DNA from: Verrucomicrobiaceae bacterium
Lineage (GTDB): Bacteria > Verrucomicrobiota > Verrucomicrobiia > Verrucomicrobiales > Verrucomicrobiaceae
Direction of reading: 5' to 3'
DNA: 64,000 bases
Assembly: GCA_027490195.1 (NCBI GenBank)
Contig: JAIXYN010000086.1
Coordinates: 1 to 64,000 of the forward strand
Positions 1-7,686 of this stretch are shown here, one piece after another (position 1 is the first letter of the stretch; every line of letters begins with the position of its first letter). The notes beneath the pieces are model-generated. The model searched no databases. It was not told the origin of the DNA and saw nothing but the letters and a program-made list of their open reading frames with translations. Both the position numbers and the translations under genes were made by a program.

Positions 1-164
1 ACGTAGTTGGAGTCATAGCCGATGGAGGCGGTGATTCCAAGGTCATCGTTCACCGGAGCGGGAGCGATAGGGTTTTTAGGAGCTTTGGCGGATGGTCCGG
101 CCACAACGGGAGTGGCGGCCAGTGCCAAGAACCCCAGCGTTTTCAGCAATGCGTTCAATTTCAT
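1..164 (-). CDS. Porin-like outer-membrane protein, N-terminal fragment
   Basis: Only the first 54 codons are inside the window; the gene runs off the left edge. The start is the ATG at 164-162. The product begins MKLNALLKTLGFLALAATPV and has a clear Sec signal peptide, with likely cleavage after VVA. A proline/alanine-rich stretch follows, then NDDLGITASIGYDSNYV, which looks like the first beta-strand of an outer-membrane barrel. Verrucomicrobial porins of the TorF-like type start this way, but the family assignment is an inference from a short fragment. A perfect inverted repeat lies about 60 bases upstream and may regulate it. Confidence 0.6.
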   Translation of the reverse strand, partial: MKLNALLKTLGFLALAATPVVAGPSAKAPKNPIAPAPVNDDLGITASIGYDSNY

Positions 165-221
165 AGTCTGATGGTTGGTATTAGGTTGGTTGGTTTGAGG
201 TCGGACACTCGCATGAAATGG

Positions 222-241
222 ATCAAAACAGATGTTTTGAT
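222..241. promoter_or_regulatory. Inverted repeat upstream of the porin-like gene
   Basis: ATCAAAACA and TGTTTTGAT form a perfect 9-base inverted repeat with a 2-base spacer. It lies in the intergenic region between the porin-like gene (minus strand, start 164) and the protease gene (plus strand, start 441). The size and symmetry fit a dimeric regulator's operator. The regulator is unknown. The rest of the 165-440 gap is AT-rich and holds T-tracts near 301-330. Confidence 0.45.
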
Positions 242-391
242 TCAAAGTACGTGAGCCGTTCAGTGCCGAAATTAGCAGGGACCGTAAACACTGGAAAGCC
301 TTTTCTTTTTTTCCTGAGCATTTTTTTGCATTCATAGTATGGCTAGGTTGCGTGTACTTCGACTTCTTACCCGGCCAGCACAGCATTGTTG

Positions 392-420
392 TTTAAATCT
401 TGCTGGTTGAATGATTTAAA
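392..420. repeat. TTTAAATC/GATTTAAA inverted repeat upstream of protease gene
   Basis: TTTAAATC and GATTTAAA are exact reverse complements separated by 13 bases. They sit 21 bases before the start codon of the metzincin-like protease gene. The repeat could be an operator or a hairpin in the leader RNA. Nothing else in the sequence decides between these. Confidence 0.3.
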
Positions 421-440
421 GGGCGTGATTCATCCATTTT

Positions 441-1052
441 ATGGCTCGTTTAACTATATTCATTCTACTGCTGGTGTGGCTGTTGCCATTGCATTCCAGT
501 GAGACGGTTCCCCTCATCAGTTTGAGGGTCCGGGTGCACCTAGTGCAGTCCGTTGCGAATCCAAGATTGCAAACAACACTTAAGGAAAAAGAAGTGCGGG
601 CCATTTTTGATGAAGTGAACTCCATCTGGGCCCAGGCGGGCGTTCGATTCGAATTGGAGGCGATTGAAGACCTGCAAGCACTCGATTCCGCCCCCAAGAG
701 GTGGTACATCAAAGATCGAAACTGGGTTAAAGCTGCGATTCCAACGAATCAATTGAGCCTCACCGCTATCGACGTTTGTTTTGTAAAGGACATGGGGCCC
801 AACGGCTTTTTTTACGGTGAGCCGGTGGTGGTTTGCCAAAATCCTGAGTTTCATAAGGTCTCCGGCGGTGCCAGAAACCCCGTCGCTCGGGTAACGGCAC
901 ATGAACTGGGTCATGTTTTGTTCCTGCAGCATCGTCAGGATCACACCAACTTGATGGCCTCTGGAAAGAACGGCGTTTCTTTGAACTCTCAGGAGATCAA
1001 GGACGCGCGAAAACGGGCGCTGGAGATTGTGGGCCAGATGCCTCAGCCTTAA
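441..1052 (+). CDS. Small exported metzincin-like zinc metalloprotease
   Basis: A 203-residue protein with a Sec signal peptide (residues 1-20, MARLTIFILLLVWLLPLHSS). It carries the extended zinc motif HELGHVLFLQH, in which three histidines bind zinc and the Glu is catalytic. An Asp follows, then NLMASG about 7 residues later, which fits the Met-turn of metzincins. The length suggests a bare catalytic domain. It probably acts outside the cytoplasm; the substrate is unknown. Its TAA stop overlaps the stop codon of the convergent bioF gene by three bases (the TTAA at 1049-1052 serves both). Confidence 0.75.
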   Translation: MARLTIFILLLVWLLPLHSSETVPLISLRVRVHLVQSVANPRLQTTLKEKEVRAIFDEVNSIWAQAGVRFELEAIEDLQALDSAPKRWYIKDRNWVKAAIPTNQLSLTAIDVCFVKDMGPNGFFYGEPVVVCQNPEFHKVSGGARNPVARVTAHELGHVLFLQHRQDHTNLMASGKNGVSLNSQEIKDARKRALEIVGQMPQP

Positions 1053-2221
1053 GGCCTAAGTGCCTCTTGCAGTGTTGTGCCCAGAGCATGGATCTGGGCT
1101 GCTGAATGCAACGCGCTGACGGTAATTCGCAGTCGCGCGCTGCCACGGGCGACGGTCGGGTAGCGGATGCAGGGGATGAGGAATCCAGTTTCACGCAGAC
1201 GACTGCTGATCTCCATGGCGCGAGACTCCTCACCTAAAATCACGGGCAGGATGGCAGCTTCGTTGGCATGTGAGGCGATGCCGATTCCTGAAAGCAGGTT
1301 TTGGGTTTGCAGGGCATGGTTGCGAACTTGTGCCCTCAAGGTATCGCCGCGATCACTGCGAATCAGGTCTAAAATGATGCCCAGCGCATGGGCCAAATGA
1401 ATGGGTGGTGCCGTGGAATAGATGAAGCTGCGTGCCCTGTTGATCAGGAGGTCAATGACCTGCCGCGAAGCGGCCAGATAGCCACCACTCAGGCCGAAGG
1501 CTTTGCTCAAAGTGCCCAGATGCAGATCCACCTGCTGATTCACGCCGAGTTCTGCGGTGAGTCCACGCCCCTGCGGGCCTAAAACGCCCACAGCATGGGC
1601 TTCGTCCACCAGCAGCCAGGCACCGTATTTGGCTTTGAGTGCTGCAATCTCACGCAGCGGTGCGGCATCACCATCCATGCTAAAAATCGACTCCGTGACG
1701 ACCAGCATGCGCCCCTTGGCCGTCTGCAGCAGGCGTTCGAGCTTTTCGAGGTGGTTGTGGGGAAACACACGGATTGTCGCCCCGCTCAAGCGCGCTGCGT
1801 CAACGAGGCTGGCATGGCAGAGTTTGTCGAGGATGATCGTGTCCCCGGCACCCATCAGGGCCGGGATCGTCCCCAGTGCTACGGCAAATCCGCTGCTAAA
1901 AGTCAGAGCGGCCGCCGTCCCTTTGAAGTCAGCCAGGGCTTCTTCCAGCTCGGCATGGGCGCGATGGGTGCCGCAGACCAGACGCGAGGCCCCGGAACCG
2001 CCGCCGTATTTGGCGATGCCTTCGGTGAGGGCCTGTCGCATCTCGGCGGAATGAGCTAGGCCTAGGTAGTCGTTGGAGGAAAAATTGATCCACTCGCGGC
2101 CTTCTGCGCGCACGGTGATTCCGTCCAGCTCATCAAGCGGTCGCAGCTCGCGCCAAAGCCCCTGCGTACGCAGTTCATCCAGCTGAGCGGTGATGTCCCA
2201 TGGTTCTGTGCGTTCCTGCAT
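1049..2221 (-). CDS. bioF: 8-amino-7-oxononanoate synthase (biotin synthesis)
   Basis: 390 residues, the usual length for BioF, a PLP-dependent alpha-oxoamine synthase. It condenses pimeloyl-ACP (or CoA) with alanine in the first dedicated step of biotin ring formation in the cytoplasm. The glycine-rich SNDYLGLA segment, the VDEAHAVG motif (Asp206 and His209 contact PLP) and the Schiff-base lysine in GTLSKAFG (Lys240) are all visible. It sits three bases after the TPR gene and is probably co-transcribed with it. No other bio gene is nearby. Other alpha-oxoamine synthases (KBL, serine palmitoyltransferase) are possible, but the compact length favours BioF. Confidence 0.85.
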   Translation of the reverse strand: MQERTEPWDITAQLDELRTQGLWRELRPLDELDGITVRAEGREWINFSSNDYLGLAHSAEMRQALTEGIAKYGGGSGASRLVCGTHRAHAELEEALADFKGTAAALTFSSGFAVALGTIPALMGAGDTIILDKLCHASLVDAARLSGATIRVFPHNHLEKLERLLQTAKGRMLVVTESIFSMDGDAAPLREIAALKAKYGAWLLVDEAHAVGVLGPQGRGLTAELGVNQQVDLHLGTLSKAFGLSGGYLAASRQVIDLLINRARSFIYSTAPPIHLAHALGIILDLIRSDRGDTLRAQVRNHALQTQNLLSGIGIASHANEAAILPVILGEESRAMEISSRLRETGFLIPCIRYPTVARGSARLRITVSALHSAAQIHALGTTLQEALRP

Positions 2222-2224
2222 GCG

Positions 2225-2896
2225 TCACTCCTTCAGGCGGCGTTCCACGACGTCATCCTTCGCCACGCCGAGAGCCAGCGCCTTCTCGTAGTGTCTGCGT
2301 GCCAGTTCGATCGCAGGCGGGCGGCGCTCCAGGAGCATTAGAGCCATGTTGAAATGAGCGATGCCGTAATCCGGCTTCAGTTCAATCGCGCGCTGCAGTT
2401 CCGCTTCGGCCGCATCCGTCCAGCCGAGTCCTTTGGCGGCGATGGCTAGGTAATTGTGAGAGCGCGCATCTTCCGGCTCTTCGTGAATGGCGCGTGTGAA
2501 GCAGGAAATCGCTCGGTAGGTGTCTCCCTCTTTTTGCAGCAGCAGCCCAAGGGCCGTCCACGTTTGCGCGAGCTTTGGGTTGATCTGCACGGATTTCTCA
2601 AAGCACTCGATGGCCTGTTTTGTTTCCCCCGCCTGCTGCTCGACAGCGCCCAGATTGGCCCAAATGAGTGCATTGCCATCGTCGAGCTCCAGCATTTCCA
2701 GGTAGGCCTTGCGGGCTGCGGGCCAGTCCTGCTTGCCGAAGGCCGCCGCCGCACGTTCGCCCAGCAGCTTGGTATGGGGCGGCAGCATGCCGGTTTTGTC
2801 CATCTTGGCCGGGTTGATCTGCGCAGCCTCCTGCGCACTGCTGAGGGTGGCCAGCAGCAGGAGAGTGAAGATTTTCAGGGGAGTCGAACACAGCAT
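2225..2896 (-). CDS. Exported TPR-repeat protein
   Basis: A 223-residue protein starting at the ATG at 2896, with a signal peptide ending near LSSAQ. At least four TPR motifs follow; they read like ALIWANLGAVEQQAGETKQA and DYGIAHFNMALMLLER. The open frame continues upstream to 3607 but there it only overlaps lexA on the other strand, so the signal-peptide start was chosen. TPRs bind protein partners, and the partner here is unknown. The gene diverges from lexA; bioF follows three bases after its stop. The LexA operator at 2960 lies between the two divergent starts and could affect both. Confidence 0.75.
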   Translation of the reverse strand: MLCSTPLKIFTLLLLATLSSAQEAAQINPAKMDKTGMLPPHTKLLGERAAAAFGKQDWPAARKAYLEMLELDDGNALIWANLGAVEQQAGETKQAIECFEKSVQINPKLAQTWTALGLLLQKEGDTYRAISCFTRAIHEEPEDARSHNYLAIAAKGLGWTDAAEAELQRAIELKPDYGIAHFNMALMLLERRPPAIELARRHYEKALALGVAKDDVVERRLKE

Positions 2897-2959
2897 GTCT
2901 GCGACTATGCGCTGAAATTGCCGCAGGAAAACATCTTGCGTACGCTGGATGAAGAGGAA

Positions 2960-2973
2960 TGTTCGCCCGAACA
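2960..2973. promoter_or_regulatory. LexA operator (SOS box)
   Basis: TGTTCGCCCGAACA is a perfect palindrome of the form TGTTC-N4-GAACA, the LexA-binding consensus established for Verrucomicrobia with the Verrucomicrobium spinosum recA promoter. It ends 13 bases before the lexA start codon, so LexA probably represses its own gene here. Confidence 0.85.
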
Positions 2974-2986
2974 GCCCCTCTCCATC

Positions 2987-3622
2987 ATGTTCACCGACAC
3001 TGACTCCCGTCTCACGGCCCGCCAGCAGGAACTCCTCGAGTACCTGCGCAGCTACCAGCGTACGAACGGTGTCATGCCCTCCACGCGTGATATTCAGCGC
3101 CATTTCGGTTTCTCCAGCCAGACCGCCGCTATGAGCCATCTGCGTGCGCTGGAAAAAAAAGGCGTCATTCAGCGCCATGCGAACAAAGCCCGTGCCGTCG
3201 TTTTTCCTGAAGATCTGGATCGTGCCGAAATCATCGACATTCCGGTCTTCGGCCAGATTCCCGCCGGCATGGCCGCTGCCGACATGGTGCAGCATGCTGA
3301 CAGGTGCATCTCCGTGGACGTGAACACTCTCGGCATTCCGCGCTCTGCGAAAAGCTTCGCGCTCAAAGTGCGTGGCGAATCCATGATTGGCGCCCTCATT
3401 GGTGATGGTGACCTCGTCATTCTCGAAATCCGCGAACCTCGGCCAAAAGACATCGTCGCCGCGCTCATTGATGGCGAGAGCACCTTGAAACGTTATGTCG
3501 TCAAAGATTCTCAGCCCTACCTTCAGGCTGAGAACCCCGATTTCCCTGATCTTCTGCCTGCACGCGAACTTCTCATCCAAGGGGTGATGATCGGACTCAT
3601 CCGGCATGTGCGGCAGGGCTGA
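2987..3622 (+). CDS. lexA: SOS repressor LexA
   Basis: 211 residues. The N-terminal winged helix (about 1-70) includes the recognition region STRDIQRHFGFSSQTAAMSHL. The C-terminal S24 autoprotease domain has the Ala93-Gly94 cleavage site (IPAGM), nucleophile Ser132 (GESMIG) and general-base Lys168 (STLKRY). LexA represses DNA-damage genes until RecA filaments trigger its self-cleavage. The reading frame is open further upstream, but the ATG at 2987 gives the normal LexA length and lies just downstream of the operator. The TPR gene diverges and the M32 peptidase gene converges six bases after the stop. Confidence 0.95.
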   Translation: MFTDTDSRLTARQQELLEYLRSYQRTNGVMPSTRDIQRHFGFSSQTAAMSHLRALEKKGVIQRHANKARAVVFPEDLDRAEIIDIPVFGQIPAGMAAADMVQHADRCISVDVNTLGIPRSAKSFALKVRGESMIGALIGDGDLVILEIREPRPKDIVAALIDGESTLKRYVVKDSQPYLQAENPDFPDLLPARELLIQGVMIGLIRHVRQG

Positions 3623-3628
3623 ACCTAA

Positions 3629-5104
3629 TCAGCCGACGTAACGTTCGCGCAGGTGTTTGATGTGCCACTTGGCATCCGTCGGCTTGCCCGTCGCTTGCGT
3701 GATGATCTCCTGGGGCAGCAGGGCGGCACCCTTGCTGTGCACGTTTTCACGCAACCATTGCAGCAGCGGCGCGTAGTCGCATTTCTCCAGAGCGGTCGCG
3801 ATCTTGCGCTGCTTTTTGGCTGTCGCGAAAAGCTGGGCGGCATTGAGGTTGCCCAGTGTGTAGGTGGCGAAATAGCCCAGTCCGCCCATGCTCCAGTGAA
3901 TGTCCTGCAGGCAACCGCGTCGGTCGTCTGGAGGTGTCATGCCAAAGAGCTCGCGATACTCCTCGTTCCATACTTTGGGCACGTCCTTTACAGCGAGTTC
4001 GCCCTTCACGAGAAGGCGCTCGATGCCAAAGCGCAGGAGGATGTGCAAATCGTACGTGGCCTCGTCTGCTTCCACGCGGATGAAGCTGAATTCGCTGCGC
4101 AGCATCTCCTTCATGAACGCGTCTAGCTTCACTTTGCGCAGGTGTGGGAAGAGCTCTTGGGCGCGGGGCAGCCACTTGGCCCAGAAGGTGAAGCTGCGGC
4201 CCACGTGATTCTCCCACAGGCGGCTCTGTGACTCGTGGATGCCTAGCGAGGCCGCGCTGCCGCTCGGCAGACCGAAGTCCAGCCCAGGCAACCCCTGTTC
4301 GTACAAGCCGTGCCCTGCTTCGTGCATGACACCGAAGAGCGACGACAGGAAATCTTTCTCATCATAGCGCGTTGTCAGGCGCACATCACCGGGGCCCAGG
4401 GTGGTGCAGAACGGGTGCGCCGTAGTGTCGATGCGTCCTGCTTCGAAATCAAAGCCCAGGCTCTGAGCGATTTCGCGGTTCAAAATCTGCTGCTTCTCGA
4501 TCGGATAGCGGCCTTTAAGCGCGCCTGGCCTCACCTTGGCGGATTTCGCCACCGCCTCGCGGGCGATTTCAGCCAACTGTGGGCGTAGTTTAGCAAACAG
4601 CGTGGCAACTTCGTGTGTTTTTGCGCCGCGCTCGTAGAGATCCAGCAGTGCATCATACGGCTCATCCTCAAAACCAAACAGGTCTGCCTTCTTGCGTGCG
4701 ATGCCCAGCACCTTCTCAAGATGGGGTGCAAACATCGCAAAATCAGATTTCCCTCGTGCCTCAACCCACGCCGCCTTGGCATGTGCGCAGACTTCGCTTT
4801 CTTCCTCCACGAGTTTTTGCGGCAGCTTCGTCGCGCGGTCGATGTCGCGGCGTAAACCGCGCACATTGGCCGCGTGAGTTGGATTTTCAGGCATTTCCTT
4901 CTCGGCCCGCTCCAGCAGCTTCAGCGTCTTTTTCGAGGTCAGCAGCCCATGCGCCTTGCCCGTCAGATAGGACAACTGCCGCGCCCGATGCTCCAATGCA
5001 TGCGCTGGCATGTAGGTTTCCTGATCCCAGCCTAGCACCGCTTCGGTGGAAGTAAGGAGGGCGATTTCCGAAACAACTTCGCGGAGAGATTGGTAGGCGG
5101 TCAT
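3629..5104 (-). CDS. M32 family metallocarboxypeptidase
   Basis: 491 residues, typical of thermostable carboxypeptidase 1 (Taq carboxypeptidase family). The zinc motif HEAGH is at 261-265 and the family motif HESQSR at 290-295; GYFATYTLGN near the C-terminus is also conserved. These enzymes release C-terminal amino acids from peptides in the cytoplasm with broad specificity. There is no signal peptide. The gene stands alone, convergent with lexA. Confidence 0.9.
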   Translation of the reverse strand: MTAYQSLREVVSEIALLTSTEAVLGWDQETYMPAHALEHRARQLSYLTGKAHGLLTSKKTLKLLERAEKEMPENPTHAANVRGLRRDIDRATKLPQKLVEEESEVCAHAKAAWVEARGKSDFAMFAPHLEKVLGIARKKADLFGFEDEPYDALLDLYERGAKTHEVATLFAKLRPQLAEIAREAVAKSAKVRPGALKGRYPIEKQQILNREIAQSLGFDFEAGRIDTTAHPFCTTLGPGDVRLTTRYDEKDFLSSLFGVMHEAGHGLYEQGLPGLDFGLPSGSAASLGIHESQSRLWENHVGRSFTFWAKWLPRAQELFPHLRKVKLDAFMKEMLRSEFSFIRVEADEATYDLHILLRFGIERLLVKGELAVKDVPKVWNEEYRELFGMTPPDDRRGCLQDIHWSMGGLGYFATYTLGNLNAAQLFATAKKQRKIATALEKCDYAPLLQWLRENVHSKGAALLPQEIITQATGKPTDAKWHIKHLRERYVG

Positions 5105-5143
5105 GGAGCACCTAATCTGACGCGCAAGAACAGGAGAGCAACT

Positions 5144-6010
5144 TCAAGCACCCACCGGATGCCAGGTGGTCTTGAACTCGATGAGCGCACGGATTTCCTC
5201 CACGCCCTGCCTCTTGTCCGAGAACCAATCGATGGGCTCTTCGGCTTTCAGAAGGTTGACGCGTTTCACGCTTTCAGCGGCACCGAGTTTCAAAGTCTTG
5301 CGATCTGCGGCGTTCACAGCGACGCTCAGAGCGCGGAGATGTTCATGGGTGGCAAAGGTGGGCAGCATCTCGCTGCGCAGACCGGTGAGGAGGTTCACCA
5401 CGCCGCCAGGGAGATCGCTGGTGGCCAGCATTTCACCAAGCAGAATGCTTGGATAGGGCTGAGTGCTGCTTGCCAGTGCCACGACGCAGTTGCCGCTGGT
5501 GATGGCGGGCAGGATCAATGAGACCAATGCCAGCAAGGGTGAGTCATCGGGAGCGATAACGCCTATGATGCCCATCGGCTCGGTCACGGTGAAATTGAAG
5601 TGAGTGGAGGCGACGGGATTCACACTGCCGAGGATCTGCTCGTATTTGTCGGTCCAGCCGGCGTAATGCACCACGCGTTCGATGCTGGCCGCAACTTCAC
5701 GCGAGGCCTCTGCTTTCGAAGTGCCACCCAGTGCCACCGCTTCGGTCAGTTCGCCGCTGCGTGCCTCCATCATCTCCGCCAGACGGTACAGAATCTGCCC
5801 GCGATTAAAGGCCGAGCGCTTCGCCCAGCCGGGGCCCGCTTTCGCCGCTGCTTCGACTGCATTTCGCAGGTCCTTACGCGTGCATTGTGGGATGTTGGCA
5901 AAGAATGCGCCGGAGGCGTCATGCAGTGGAGCTACGCGTCCGCTTTCGCTGCGGATGAAGGCGCCGCCGACGTAGCATTTGGGGGTCTTGGTGATGAGGA
6001 GGCGGGTCAT
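5144..6010 (-). CDS. Truncated ALDH-like protein without catalytic domain
   Basis: 288 residues that align with the first part of an aldehyde dehydrogenase, including a Rossmann segment (MGIIGVIAPDDSPLLALVSL). The region carrying the catalytic Cys and Glu is absent. The C-terminus (IEFKTTWHPVGA) looks like a natural ending rather than a broken one. It follows deoC and a full-length ALDH on the same strand. From memory, similar short ALDH-like proteins follow deoC and ALDH in Actinobacteria. The role may be structural or regulatory, for example partnering the neighbouring ALDH; this is inference. It is separated from the full ALDH by an inverted repeat. Confidence 0.7.
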   Translation of the reverse strand: MTRLLITKTPKCYVGGAFIRSESGRVAPLHDASGAFFANIPQCTRKDLRNAVEAAAKAGPGWAKRSAFNRGQILYRLAEMMEARSGELTEAVALGGTSKAEASREVAASIERVVHYAGWTDKYEQILGSVNPVASTHFNFTVTEPMGIIGVIAPDDSPLLALVSLILPAITSGNCVVALASSTQPYPSILLGEMLATSDLPGGVVNLLTGLRSEMLPTFATHEHLRALSVAVNAADRKTLKLGAAESVKRVNLLKAEEPIDWFSDKRQGVEEIRALIEFKTTWHPVGA

Positions 6011-6043
6011 GAACGGAAAGCGTTGGAGGTGGCGGAGCTGGCA

Positions 6044-6184
6044 AATGACGAAACCAGAATGGCGAATGACGAATCAATGACGAAGCTCGAATGACGAACG
6101 GATGACCGAAATGGTATGCGAAGATGGGTTGGGTGTTCGGGCATTGGGATTTGATTCGTCATTCCTCATTCTGGTTTCTTCATT
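6044..6184. repeat. Intergenic inverted-repeat element (GAATGACGAA type)
   Basis: Two 32-base arms, 6044-6075 and 6153-6184, are reverse complements with 3 mismatches. The left part also has several short direct copies of AATGACGAA. The element fills the gap between the two ALDH-family genes and reaches the last codons of the full-length one at its 3' end. It could fold into a long RNA hairpin between the cistrons. It looks like a short non-autonomous intergenic repeat; whether other copies exist cannot be seen here. Confidence 0.6.
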
Positions 6185-6195
6185 CCGCGCAGTAC

Positions 6196-7680
6196 TCACG
6201 CCACCTTGAGGTATTCAAGCAGTCCCTGCTTCCCGCCTTCACGACCAAAGCCGCTCTCCTTGTAGCCGCCGAATGGGCTGGTGGGATCGAACTTGTTGTA
6301 GGTGTTGGCCCAGACGACGCCGGCTTTGAGGAGGGTGCTCATCTTGAGTATGCGGCTGCCTTTGTCAGTCCAGACGCCGGCGCTGAGGCCGTAGGGAGTG
6401 TTGTTGGCTTTCTCGACGGCTTCTTCGGGTGTGCGGAAGGTGAGGATGCCCAGCACGGGGCCGAAGATTTCTTCGCGGGCGATGCGGTGGCTCATGCTGA
6501 CGTTAGTGAAAATCGTCGGGCGGAAGAAGAAGCCTTTGGCTGGCAGTTTGCAGCCTGTGTCGTACTTCTCAGCGCCTTCCATGACACCGCTTTTCACAAG
6601 CTCGGTAATCTTCGTGAGCTGCTCGCGGCTGTTGATCGCGCCGAGGTCGGTGTTCTTGTCCATGGGATCGCCGACACGCAGCACGGCGATGCGGCGCTTC
6701 AGTTTGGCCAGCACTTCGTCGGCAATGCTTTCCTGCACGAGCAGACGCGAGCCTGCGCAGCAGACGTGGCCTTGATTGAAAAAGATGCCGTTTACGATGC
6801 CCTCCACCGCCTGATCCAGCGGCGCATCATCGAAGACAATATTCGCGGCCTTGCCGCCGAGTTCCATTGTCAGCTTCTTGTCCGTGCCCGCGAGGCTGCG
6901 CATGATGCTTTTTCCGACCTCGGTGCTGCCGGTGAAGGCCACCTTCATTGTCAGAGGATGCTGGATCACCGCCGCGCCTGTCTCGGTCGCACCGCTGACA
7001 ATGTTCACCACGCCGTTTGGCAGTCCTGCCTCCTGGCAGATCTCGCCAAACTTCAGTGCGGTGATGCTGGTGGTCTCGGCTGGTTTTAGCACCACGCAAT
7101 TTCCCGCTGCGAGCGCCGGCGCGATCTTCCACGCGAGCATGAGCAGCGGGAAATTCCACGGAATGACCTGCCCCACCACACCATGCGGGGCGACCTGCCT
7201 TCCGGGTGCAAGATGCTCCAGTTTGTCTGCCCAGCCTGCGTGATAAAAGAAATGCGCCGCTGCCATCGGGATGTCGAAATCGCGTGATTCCTTGATCGGC
7301 TTTCCGCCATCCAGCGTCTCGGCGATGGCAAACTCACGTGCATGATCCTGCAGCAGCCGTGCGATGCGGTACAGATACTTGCCGCGCTCCTTCCCCGGCA
7401 TCTTTCCCCAGACGCCTGTGAACGCCTTTTGTGCCGCTTTGCAGGCGACATCGACATCTGAGGCATCTGCCAGCGCGATGTCAGCGATCTTCGTTTCATG
7501 CGCCGGATTGATCGTGGCGAAGTATTGTTCTGCACGCGGCGGCACGAATGACCCATTGATGAACAAGTCGTAGCGCTTCTTCAATTTCGGGTCCGCCGTC
7601 TCAGGAGCGGGATCAAACTCCCACAGATCGCCAAAGACGAGTTCACGGGCGGGATTGGTCTTGGAAAATGTCTTGGGCAT
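6196..7680 (-). CDS. NAD(P)-dependent aldehyde dehydrogenase
   Basis: 494 residues, full-length ALDH superfamily. Visible are the Rossmann motif (FTGSTEVG), the general-base Glu273 in TMELGGK, and the catalytic cysteine, best placed at Cys307 in NQGHVCCAGS. The C-terminal PFGGYKESGFGREGG is also conserved. It starts six bases after deoC ends on the same strand. DeoC releases acetaldehyde, so oxidation of acetaldehyde to acetate is the most likely role. That substrate is inferred from context. It probably forms an operon with deoC and the short ALDH-like gene. Confidence 0.88.
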   Translation of the reverse strand: MPKTFSKTNPARELVFGDLWEFDPAPETADPKLKKRYDLFINGSFVPPRAEQYFATINPAHETKIADIALADASDVDVACKAAQKAFTGVWGKMPGKERGKYLYRIARLLQDHAREFAIAETLDGGKPIKESRDFDIPMAAAHFFYHAGWADKLEHLAPGRQVAPHGVVGQVIPWNFPLLMLAWKIAPALAAGNCVVLKPAETTSITALKFGEICQEAGLPNGVVNIVSGATETGAAVIQHPLTMKVAFTGSTEVGKSIMRSLAGTDKKLTMELGGKAANIVFDDAPLDQAVEGIVNGIFFNQGHVCCAGSRLLVQESIADEVLAKLKRRIAVLRVGDPMDKNTDLGAINSREQLTKITELVKSGVMEGAEKYDTGCKLPAKGFFFRPTIFTNVSMSHRIAREEIFGPVLGILTFRTPEEAVEKANNTPYGLSAGVWTDKGSRILKMSTLLKAGVVWANTYNKFDPTSPFGGYKESGFGREGGKQGLLEYLKVA

Positions 7681-7686
7681 GTTGGA

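Noticed and set aside
2456-2986. Upstream extension of the LexA frame
   Set aside because: It would run through the TPR gene and the LexA operator; the normal LexA length starts at 2987.
2897-3607. Long N-terminal extension of the TPR protein on the minus strand
   Set aside because: It is the antisense of lexA, and the signal peptide at 2896 gives a natural start.
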